Below are positions 45,635 through 55,219 of a stretch of 64,000 nt of DNA, in pieces. A program made the translations under genes and the position numbers. Position 1 is the first letter of the stretch; each line of letters starts with the position of its first letter. Below the pieces are notes generated by a model, which saw nothing but the letters and a program-made list of their open reading frames with translations, had not been told where the DNA came from and searched no databases. Source of the DNA: Pseudeuparius sepicola (Eukaryota; Arthropoda; Insecta; Coleoptera; Anthribidae); the NCBI GenBank assembly GCA_963920635.1, contig OY987299.1:132491373-132555372 (forward strand), given 5' to 3'.

Positions 45635-46828
45635 CAGTGACACTTTCACAAAATCTGTAATTTTTGTCCGATTTTATCCGTTTTTTTCTCTAAAAATAGA
45701 TCACAAAAAATCTCTATTTTGGCGCCAAGTTTTAGATCTTAATCTCAATTTTCAAGGCCTACTAGTAAAAAAAAGACGAAAACCCTTTAGCGATTTTTTT
45801 ATTTAAAATCTGACAACACAGCGTCAATCAGGACACCCTGAAACCCCCACATACCAAATTTGAATAAAAAATAGGGGGTTCCTTCCTGCGGGTTGTCAAA
45901 GTTGACCAAATAGGAATTTTAAAGGCATTTGGCAAGTCAAGTGTACCATGGAATCCCCTCAAAACAGTTGAATGGTCAACAGGACCACTCAAAGTGTTGG
46001 TGCGCAAAGATCTAATTCAAAAATATACAGAGTGTCTTTATCTGTGGCATCTGAAAATACCGAATTTTTTTGAACTTTAAATCGAGTATATCAAAACCAC
46101 TATAAACGAACTAAGTCTAAAAATACAGTACTACTAGTCAGTAAGCCCATATGAGTTAAGGTGGCTGGTGTGCCACAACAGCAAACGCACAGAAATGTAT
46201 CATCTTAGACAGCGACTTTATTGAGTATGGTCCGATAATTTAAATGTTTTTTTTATTTGTTGGTTGGTATTTTGTAAAGAAATAAATTACTTTTGTGTTT
46301 GTTAATGTTTTTTCAATAATTCCAAAGCACTCATGGAGATGACCAGTAGAAAGTTTCATAAAAATTCAGCATTTTGAGATGGTCAAAAAAAAATACCCTG
46401 TATATTTTTGTATAGAATCTTTGTACACCAACACTGTGAGTGGTCCTGTTGACCATCCAACTGTTTCGAAGTAATTCCATGGCACACTTGACTCGCCAGA
46501 TGCCTGTAAAATTCCTATTTTGCTCCACTTTGACACCCTGCACAATGGAACTCACTGTATATTTTTTGTTTGAATTTTGTATATGGGGGTTTTGGGGTAT
46601 TCTGATTAACGCTGTTTTGTCAGATATTAAATAAAAAAATCGCTAAAGGGTTTTCGTCTTTTTTTACTACAAAAAAATTCATAGTAGGCCTTGAAAATTG
46701 AGATTACGATCTGAAACTTTGCGCCAAAATAGAGTTTTTTGTGATCTATTTTTAGAAAAAACCCGGCTTAAATCGGACGAAAATTACTGATTTTATGAGA
46801 GTGTCCAACATCAGAATGGGTCACACTG
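45635..46828. mobile_element. 1.2-kb mariner-like fold-back nested in another element
   Basis: CAGTGACACTTTCAC at the left and GTCACACTG at the right, flanked by TA duplications (45633-45634, 46829-46830). Arms of about 210 bp are complementary outside (for example CTCTATTTTGGCGCC against GCGCCAAAATAGAG). Further inside, GGTCAACAGGACCACTC is mirrored by GAGTGGTCCTGTTGACC. No transposase. Confidence 0.88.
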
Positions 46829-46960
46829 TATATATTTTTTTGAAATCGGAAAAAAAAGTTTTATTAGGCGCGGCGTTGCTCGACTTTGACGATCGCTATA
46901 CCTAGGTCCAAGTATGAGGAAGCACGGCGCTTCCCCACAGAAATTCCAAACTGTGGTAGT
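46829..46960. mobile_element. Right part of the split fold-back
   Basis: GAAATCGGAAAAAAAAGTTT, then GACTTTGACGATCGCTATAC and the CACGGCGCTTCC segment, match 19980-20150. The outer TIR (ACCAAATATTC) is not preserved here. Confidence 0.75.
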
Positions 46961-46974
46961 TAATTTTGACTTAC

Positions 46975-47506
46975 ATATAATTTGAAATATTGGTATTTAT
47001 TTGCAGATAATTTTGGCGATAATTGATAATTGTGGCGATTTCGAATCGATCAAAATAAAATAAATAATGCACGCCCATGGAAACCAGCACATATTTTATG
47101 AAACTACCATATTAATCGATTAAAAAATTTTCAGTAAAAACGATGTTAAAAATAATTATTATATTGGACCTATATTTACAAACAAAACAGTGCACTTTAT
47201 CATACTAAAAGGTAGAAGGAATTTGAAGAGGTTATATTGAGAAAAAATAAAGGTTTGGGGCTTCCTTCAAAGGTAGAATGTTACCTAAATATTTACCTGT
47301 AAAACGAAATCCCGGGCTTTTGCTTTTCACTTCTGCTTTTGCAACCAAAACGCTGAACAATTCGCCATTGTAAGAGTATATTTTCCCCTTAATCACTGTT
47401 ACTTTTAATTCACGAAATTAACTCGCAACGTGAACGTACTCGCTTTGTCTGCCACATATAAAATGGCCGCCGTTCTAAACGACGTAACAAAATCTATATA
47501 CACGGC
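46975..47506. mobile_element. Left part of the TIR element split by the THAP transposon
   Basis: Matches 11745-12225 (for example GGAAACCAGCACATATTTTA and CCGCCGTTCTAAACGACG). It breaks at ATACACGGC and resumes at 49361, ending at 49411 with CTTTCCTTGTCTAA. Confidence 0.85.
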
Positions 47507-47864
47507 CAAGAACGGTAGACGCACAGGATTGCTCGATCTCGTAAGCGTAATGTTCGCCAGTCGGCAGATGGGTGTGACGTCAGCGCTAGACTAACGGTGT
47601 TATTTGTACATCAGCGGTGCGGGTTTTGACTGTTTTCTTTATTTTATGTAACCTGTTTTTAGTTTTCAATCTATTATTGAATATTTATACTAAATTAGTA
47701 CCATCTTGCTTAGTATTAAAAACGTAAGAACTAATATATTTTGTCAAATTATCTCTCTAATATCGAATGTTTTGTGCCATTATAGGTACTTATATTTTAT
47801 CATTTTATCATTTTAAATACACTTTACCCTATACTTTATTTTTATTATTTATTTAGAATACATT

Positions 47865-48466
47865 ATGACAGGAACGAGGTGTGCTGTTTATGGTTGTAAT
47901 ACAACTTACGCTTTAAAAAAAGCAGGCGAAAATATTGTGTTCCATACCTTCCCCAAGTCAAAAGATATGGTTTCACAAACGATTAGGAGAGTATGGGTGG
48001 CAAGATGTAAAAGAATGGACAGTTTCAACCCTAACAACAGTCATATTTGTTCTCGTCATTTTACGGAAAATGACTATGAAAGAGATTTACAGAGTGAACT
48101 GCTAGGTAAAAGAGTTTAACCTTTCCATCTGCATCCAAAGCTTCTTTAACTACAGATTAAATCTGGCAAGAAGAGTAGTTGAAAATGCATTTGGCATTTT
48201 AGCCAAACGATTTAGAGTTTTTTGACTAAAATTAATTTGAATGTGGAAAAAGTGCAAACCATAACATTGGCATGTTGCACATTACATAATTTTTGAGACC
48301 CGAATGTCCTACTTCCATCCTAGAAGAGCTTGATAAAGACTATATATTTCAATTTGGACTTTCTTACCAAACATGCTCACCAAGACATGCTTGCGTTGCT
48401 GCCCAAGAGGAGTTTTGTGATTATTTTGTGAATGAGGGAGCTGTGCCTTGGCAGCGGAATACATAA
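47865..48466 (+). pseudogene. THAP + Harbinger-type (DDE_Tnp_4) transposase remnant
   Basis: Residues 1-80 form a complete THAP zinc finger: C6-x4-C11-x50-C62-x2-H65, with W44, P30 and the HICSRHF block. The exon probably ends at a GTAAAAG splice donor around 48106; read through, it stops at 48117-48119. From about 48138 a second segment reads FNYRLNLARRVVENAFGILA with stops and frame changes, then TLACCTLHNF, then a long tail ending VNEGAVPWQRNT with stop 48464-48466. These are C-terminal hallmarks of HARBI1-like transposases. The catalytic core between is missing, so it is non-functional. Confidence 0.82.
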
Positions 48467-48964
48467 ATAAAACATATTGTAACATTTCACACACTTTTTA
48501 TCTAAGTATATTATCTTTAAAACTATGTACTCTCCTCTTTCGCGACTAATACCTCAAAAAAAATTAGTATCAAAATATAACCTTCCTTGTGTTCAAATTT
48601 TCAATGTTAGTACTCCTGAAGTTCACGCAAAACTTGACGGAAAATAGGACATGCTCTAATTCGTGAAGTAACTTCATGAAGAAATTCATGAATTAATTCA
48701 TGAAGAAATTGTCAATGTAAAACAGGCATCACAGAGTGTGTACCAGTACAGGTGCAATAAAACCAAATGTCAAGTCCTATAAGCGCCTTTTATCGAACCT
48801 TTTGTGAAACATAATTTTCATAGTGTTTATTAAGAGTATTATACTCGTAATAAATTGAAACTAAAATTTGGCATACATTATTTTTAATATTAATTTATAA
48901 AATAATATCGCAAAAGATTAGAATCATACTTACCGTCTTTCAAACGTTCAAAATACTTTGTATA

Positions 48965-49068
48965 ATAATAATATTTTATATTTGCCTCAGCCAGAGGCCT
49001 CGGCAACTAAATTCCACATGAGTCATAAAAAATTGAACTTCAGTGCCTCGGTACATAAATAACTATTT
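48965..49068 (-). repeat. Fragment of the 18845-family inner palindrome
   Basis: GCCTCGGCAACTAAATTCCA and TGAACTTCAGTGCCTCGG match 19200-19290. It lies inside the THAP transposon, so it inserted or was carried there. Confidence 0.75.
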
Positions 49069-49500
49069 TCGAAATTTTCTTCTATGCAATTATTCCATAT
49101 ATTGGCAATTTTATAAATTAATCCCTTAGTCTTGATACATTCTAAGTAAAAAATAAAAGTTCTCTGTACTCTTAATAGTGTATAAAAATCAAAGGATTGG
49201 CAAAAGTAGCTCAAAAACACAGAACATCCACAGAAAACCCGCCCTTTCTATATTTTAAACGGTAGCTCCCGGCGCGCTTAGCAGATAGCAGTCTAGCGGT
49301 GACGTCACGCCGGCGGACAGATTTGCCCGATCGAGCAATCCTGTGCGTCTACCGTTCTTGATACACGGCATTGTAGACAAGCGCGGTGTCCTCTCTCTTT
49401 CCTTGTCTAAGCTGGGAAATAAAATATGAAGACAATTACTTTTTAATATCGAATACAATCAGGGCATAAACACCGTTAGACCACGCCATTGGTTTCTGCT

Positions 49501-49700
49501 NNNNNNNNNNNNNNNNNNNNNNNNNNNNNNNNNNNNNNNNNNNNNNNNNNNNNNNNNNNNNNNNNNNNNNNNNNNNNNNNNNNNNNNNNNNNNNNNNNNN
49601 NNNNNNNNNNNNNNNNNNNNNNNNNNNNNNNNNNNNNNNNNNNNNNNNNNNNNNNNNNNNNNNNNNNNNNNNNNNNNNNNNNNNNNNNNNNNNNNNNNNN
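49501..49700. other. Assembly gap (200 N)
   Basis: Exactly 200 unknown bases. The fixed size indicates a scaffolding join of unknown true length, so the order and distance of 49500 and 49701 are not proven. Confidence 0.99.
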
Positions 49701-49786
49701 CTAAATCTGATGTTCATTTTTCTGAGACGTCGGATGCCCATGGAAATAAATGCTACTGGAAAACTTTGAAAAGTTTTTCCTGTATT

Positions 49787-50005
49787 AGTTAGGGGCGGTG
49801 TGAACTTAGCAGCCAATTTTGTGACACCCAAAAATGTCAACGTTTATTTTTTGATTACTATTTCTTCATTTTCCAGTTTAATCTGCTTAGAAGGTTTTAT
49901 CAAAATAAATCTATAGAAATAAGCTCGGAAATAAGGAATAGGGCGAGGAAAATTGTTTGCTGCCAGAAAATCGGCTGCTAACTTCACGCCGCCAGGCCAT
50001 CATGC
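49787..50005. mobile_element. Short MITE next to the gap
   Basis: GGGGCGGTGTGAACTTAGC (49791) is complementary to GCTAACTTCACGCCGCC (about 49976-49992), bounding about 200 bp. Non-coding. Confidence 0.6.
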
Positions 50006-50310
50006 AAAAACAAGGTCCTTATACAACCGTCAATTGACATCCAAGCTGTAGGGCAACCAATTATCGATATAAAAATCTGTACGATTCATCGGCATTTTTA
50101 AAATTTATGTAATTTATGACTCCGTTCTTTTTTTTTTCAAATTTGTAGATACCTACTTTATCTTATGTGTTCCTTTCTATATCGAAAAAGGTGTATTGCA
50201 TTCGAGCGGAAAAAATACATTTCCTACTTCCACAAGTAAGGTATATTTGTGTTTTCTTTGCAATCTACAGAATGGATAAGTAGGCGAATTATTCCATCAC
50301 TCTGGTTGTA

Positions 50311-50929
50311 CAGGGTGAGCGAAACTCGACGTCCCAGGCCTACTGCTGAAACACGAAAACTGGAAATAAAATTTCCAACAAGGGCTCTTAAATGGGACAT
50401 ACTAAGGTCCAATTATTATGACTGAAAATTTGATTTTTTGATGTTTGGGAAAATGGCCGCTGTGACGTCATCGATATTTTTTCTTCAGACACGTGCCATT
50501 TTTTCCCTACACGTTGAAAATCTTTATCAGTCTCAACAACTTTTATAGGAAAATATTTTCTGTACCTTTTATTCTTCAAAATCTACAGGGTCAAATATGT
50601 AAGAAGAAAACGTGGAATTTTTCTAATTCCCCCGGTTCGGTCTTCCGAAATCTAGCTAGCCGTGGAAACAGTTGATAGTCATAAATTGTTTAAGAGTGTG
50701 TGTTATAGGGTGCCTTGTGCACCCTTAAATTTATTATAATAGAATAGTTTTTAAATCTTTGAATTGCGCTTGTTACTAATTTGTTTGCTATTATTGTTTG
50801 TTACAAAAAAATATAAAAAATTTAAATTGTCATAATTGAACCTTAGTATGTCTTATTTGCACACGAAACGTTATTTTCAGTTTTCGTGTTCCCGCAGTAG
50901 GCCTGAGTCGTCGAGTTTCGCTCACTCTG
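50311..50929. mobile_element. Mariner-like MITE, 619 bp
   Basis: CAGGGTGAGCGAAACTCGAC to GTCGAGTTTCGCTCACTCTG with TA at both flanks. The arms extend about 110 bp (GGCCTACTGCTGAAACACG against CGTGTTCCCGCAGTAGGCC). No transposase in the interior. Confidence 0.85.
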
Positions 50930-51775
50930 TACAATCATCGTGCATAAATTACTATTTTCTTTCATCACCACTGCAATACGTGCCTCAAGACAATCGGTAG
51001 AAGTTGCACATTTATGCAGTCAAAGTAATTGTATGCCTAGGAGTAGAAGAGTTGCTTAGTACCTATATCACCTAAATTATATCTTAAAAATTAAAAATAA
51101 AAATACTGTGTTGAAAGCCCCTTTCTTCTTATATTTATTCCAAAACAGAAACATATCAGAGTAGATTATATTGTTTGAAAATTGGAATTGATAGAATCTC
51201 CACAATAATAAACTGCAAATACAAATAATGCAATAGGTATAGGTATAATGTATTAATCACACATTTTGGCGATTATTGATTCACACAAAATTAATTAAAA
51301 AATATAATGCCGTGTAAATCATTAAGTAGGTAGGTACCTACTAGAAACAAAAAAATATATATGTATAAGAAAAAGTTGACCAGAAGTTCATCAAAACTTT
51401 TATTAGTCATTTTTTGTAAAAAAAAATGTTTACAAGACCACCCCTGCAGCGTGCGTAATTTTTGTCATATAAGTAATGCGCTACTGTAATTTATTATGAG
51501 GAAAAGTTGTTCATACTTTGATCCCCTACATCTTTTATTAGGGTCATTTTCCTCTTTTAAATGGTTAGGAAACCACCCCTATTTTTTAGGAAACCACCCT
51601 ATAGGGCAATTCGTACCATAGGAGTTCCGAGTGTGATCTTTTGGCTTAACGCTCAAGAGGCAGTCCCCAAACAACCCTGAAAAAATCATCCTTATTGGAT
51701 TTTTTTACATACTTTATTGGACTAAAAATAAATGAGGCAAAATCAATCATCCAACAAGTCCTGTTCGGAGCCCAA

Positions 51776-52190
51776 ATCTCTACGCGAACTTCTGCCGCAC
51801 CGTGTTCATATCGCTACGTCGCTCCCGCTTTGTTCCCGCGGCCCGACCTTGACGTATCGGCGACCAGCCGCACGCCGCCCGTCATAAATGGTTGCCTACC
51901 CATTAGACCCTCTTCAGCGCGGCCCGCGGCGGCCCCTCGGGGCAGCCGCTCGCCGACGTCCCCGACCTAGGCCACCGTATCGTCGGCTTCCTCCTCGTCC
52001 CAAAAATATCCGGACCCGCTTCCCCCTTGGGGGGACGTTCCCCCGTCGTATGATAAAACAATCCGTACGACCGACATCGATTTTCCGCGGCGCGGCGGCT
52101 TTTCCGCCGCGCTTTGGGAATCGTCGATATTGGCCGCGAGGTCGCGGACCTCGAGGCGAAGCGGACAGGGACGGGCCAGGCATGAAGGAA
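51776..52190. other. CpG-rich island
   Basis: About 400 bp of CpG-rich sequence in AT-rich flanks. Overlapping frames on both strands (for example 51888-52232 + and 51914-52183 -) are Arg/Pro/Gly/Ala-rich without a domain. An inner CGCGGCGGCTTTTCCGCCGCG hairpin is visible near 52092. Possible regulatory island. Confidence 0.4.
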
Positions 52191-52317
52191 ATTTCATATC
52201 ATCTGTATTTTATAGTCTATCAACAACGCTAGATTTAGGGAAATTTTTCTCATATTATGTGTGAGATAAAGCGCCTTCATTATGCTTTTTTTACCTTTAA
52301 TCTTTAGCAGAGATATA

Positions 52318-53276
52318 CAGTGTCCTCCAAAAAGTTCGCACCATAGGGGGGAAATTTTTAATTAATTTTTTATTTTGAAATTCAACTTTGGGGTTACCTC
52401 TTGCTTGAAAAAGTGACTTTGGTGATCTGTCAAAAATTATGTTTAAAAAAATGTATCGCCAAAACTGGGTTTATTTGTGAATTTTGCCTAATAAAGTGTG
52501 CGAAATTTGAACTCTGTAGTAAAAGATTTAGTTTTTTGCCAATTTTTAATATTTTGAAATTTCTGAAAATTTCAAAAACTCGTAAGTCGTAACTTTTTAA
52601 TAGTATATTTCATTACGAGTCTGGAAATAAAGATTTTTCCGTGCGCGCGTGACAAATTCACGTGTGAGGCGCAGCCGAATACGGGAAGTCATGCAAGCAC
52701 GGAAAAATCTATTTCTGGACGTGTAATGAACGATATTTTTTTATTATACTTCTTTGAAAACGGATACTTAAAACATTTTATCGGCATATTATAATAAATT
52801 TAATTGACAAAAAATAAACAATGCAGACAATATAGTGTTTGGTATGTATGATGCGTTTCCATGGTTACTCTCAAATTATTTCAAAGGTGCTTTGTTGTAA
52901 ATTAGTTATTGTCAGATAAGATGAATAAAGCGTCAAAAATATTACAGAAATGTATCTAAATATTGAAACACTTACGAATTAAAATACAAAATAGGTACAT
53001 GTTAAATATCAGAGAGGCATATAGAGTTTCTTAAATTTAGTTTACTTTGCTGTATATTTCTATTTTGAAGCCATATATTCGGTATTTTTATTTAGCGCAC
53101 GGAAAGTTTTTCCATGCGCTGTTTCCGTGCGCTAGCCCGAAAAACCCCATATTTCATTATTGCTAAAACAGATGAAAATAAGGTGTTTTCAAAGAAGTAT
53201 AATAAAAATTAAATTTCAAAATAAAACATTAATTAAAAATTTCCCCCCTATGGTGCGAACTTTTTAGAGAACACTG
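52318..53276. mobile_element. Mariner-like MITE split by a composite repeat
   Basis: CAGTGTCCTCCAAAAAGTTC and its complement ending GAACACTG are flanked by TA. The arms include CGCACCATAGGGGGGAAATT. Positions 52600-53208 inside are the third composite palindromic repeat, so the host MITE was about 350 bp before insertion. Confidence 0.88.
52600..53208 (+). mobile_element. Composite palindromic repeat, copy C
   Basis: Same family and orientation as 7835-8443, including the 118-bp hairpin module and the 470-bp module with ATTATACTTCTTTGAAAAC ends. It is inserted in the MITE 52318-53276. Confidence 0.85.
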
Positions 53277-53852
53277 TAGAGGGGGGGAGAATGCTTGTCA
53301 ACGTGCGCAAGACTGCTACTTTTTTATCGCCATTTTAACCCACGAAAGTGGGGCAAATTCAAAACAATTTGCTTTTTCAAATTTTTGTGGCATTTATTTA
53401 CGTTTAGGTATAATTTTATAGGCTCAGACCACTTTGTTGTTGGTCAGATAAATTTTCCGACGGTATAGAAGTTGATTAGAGGCATTTCTTATTGCCCACC
53501 AACAAAAATTTAAAATGTGTTGAACTTGAACAAACAATTTGTTCTTCGACCATAGTAGGTACATTGCTGGACAAATTTAAAGCTTAAATAGAGGCTCGAA
53601 TAGAGGTCCCGGTCTTTGGGAAACCTAGAATTTCTAGAATAAGCACCACCAATACATTTTACGCTAAACACCCCAAAAAGACCTTCAAAAAGCAAGTAAG
53701 CACGTCAAAACGTAAACAAACTACAAGACAAGGCTGGGTTAAAATGGCGGCCCAAAAATCGGCTGCGCAGTAGGTCAAAGCGCATTCTCCTCCACTATAT
53801 CTGTGGTCTTTAGTCAAATAAAATTTTGGATGAACGTTAACGTTATGCTGTG

Positions 53853-54215
53853 ATACAGGGTGTTCCGTAAATAAGTCTAAAACTGCACAATCTCTACTGA
53901 CAGATTTTATGGAGGGTTTGATGTACAATTTCAAAGTCTTCCTAGATTTTCTAGTAAACCACTTAAGTTAAACAAATCAATTTTGGCAGGGGTAGGGATA
54001 TGCAACTTATTACAATTAACTATTGCAAAATATCTTCGTTTTTTCTAGTTTATTACGAGGGGTATTGGGTATTAATGAACTACCCCCTGTACTTCTTTTC
54101 CCAAAACATATTACATTGCATTTTTTTAATATAATAATATTTTTGCATAGTGGAAAGTACTTAAAAAAGTTGCTGATAAATTTTGATATTTCGCTCAATT
54201 TGTGTATAGGGTGTT
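53853..54215. mobile_element. Mariner-like end fragments
   Basis: ATACAGGGTGTTCCGTAAAT at 53853 is a mariner-like terminus. TATAGGGTGTTTC at 54206 is a similar motif in the same orientation. Arms are not evidently complementary, so these may be two partial elements. Confidence 0.4.
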
Positions 54216-54498
54216 TCTAGGATCAATCCCACCACTCTTAACAAGTTTTTGAGATACAAACAAACTTTTCAACCGAAAGTTGTATAATATTGCAAACAGT
54301 TTTGTGATTTGTGAATTTTATTACGATTTTTAACTTATTAGTGTTAGTGTTAGTTTAAGGGCTAATAAAAAAAACAGCCCCATTGGTCAGGTAACATAAA
54401 TTAATATGCAATAATTAATCTTTGATTTGGCAAAAAATAACTGAAAGGTGTTCCCTGTACCAACATGTTATTGCCACAGTAACAAAGACCCAAAATAC

Positions 54499-54932
54499 CA
54501 ATGACGTCAAAACCTATAGACGTGGTGCCCCATTGTTAAAATGCCCTTTATTTTGACTCCAAGATTAAATATATCCGTACTACTCTAAAAACATGCTACA
54601 AACAAAGACAGAAAGTCAACCATCAACCAACTATACACCCGGTGATTCCTGGTTATAATTCCTCCAGAATCACACTTAGATATCGCATGTTTTTTCTTGT
54701 TTGGGGGCGCCGGAAGCATCGGAACCTCACCTGAAGACTCGGGGGATGGTCTAACGACGCCAGCCTCCGAGCCCAGAGTCGAAATAAGTTCGCTACGGCT
54801 CGACAAAAAGGGGCAATTTCTGACAATCTCGCGACATTTTCGGAATAATTTAATGGAGCGCTTAGATTGTGATTAGTTCTGGGCGTCAAGCGTTTATCAA
54901 AACAAACCTGTGTATAGGTTCTGACGTCATTG
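54499..54932. mobile_element. CRE-ended MITE, copy 3
   Basis: Full-length copy of the 9162 family (434 bp) with a perfect 8-bp TSD CAAAATAC (54491-54498 and 54933-54940). It is highly similar to copy 1, lacking the TA microsatellite and having about 20 bp extra near 54610 (AAAGTCAACC region). Non-coding. Confidence 0.92.
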
Positions 54933-55181
54933 CAAAATACCAACAATCACGTCAAGTTTGCTTTGGATTAGGATTCAAACAAATCAGTTCGGACTAAAAA
55001 GAATCGATTTATTTTATTTAATCTAAAAAATATGCTTTAGATTAGGCAACAATTCACCAAAAGCTTCAAATATGCCATGGAAAAAAGCAATAGAAATAAA
55101 AGATTTAATTTGGGTTTATAATGAGTTTTAAAATTGTTGCCTAACGGTTCTAGAGACCATTTGTTTTCCTCGTCCTACATA

Positions 55182-55213
55182 TATTTCTGAGCTGTTCAGT
55201 ATCAAATTGGGAC
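55182..55213. mobile_element. Lone terminus of the 18190 MITE family
   Basis: GTATCAAATTGGGACACACTG is the complement of the left end at 18190. No matching left arm was found upstream. A shorter GTGGACACACTGTATAGTAT repeats at about 56532 in the same orientation. Confidence 0.6.
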
Positions 55214-55219
55214 ACACTG

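Larger units (their letters stand above)
47507..49360 (+). mobile_element. THAP/Harbinger-type transposon, 9-bp TSD
   Basis: 1854 bp with 32-bp identical TIRs (starting CAAGAACGGTAGACGCACAG) and further sub-terminal complementarity, including a TGACGTCA on each side. The flanking direct repeat is ATACACGGC (47498-47506, 49361-49369), present once in the empty paralogue near 12212. Between the ends are a THAP exon, a Harbinger-type transposase C-terminus and AATAAA at 48466-48471. Internal catalytic exons are deleted. A fragment of the 18845 family lies inside at 48965-49068. Confidence 0.88.

Noticed and set aside
49489..49840. Frames spanning the N gap
   Set aside because: Artificial frames through unknown bases.
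51888..52232. 114-codon + strand frame
   Set aside because: GC-driven open frame with comparable frames on the minus strand; no recognisable protein.
53659..53934. 91-codon minus-strand frame
   Set aside because: It overlaps a mariner-like terminus at 53853 and is likely non-coding repeat sequence.
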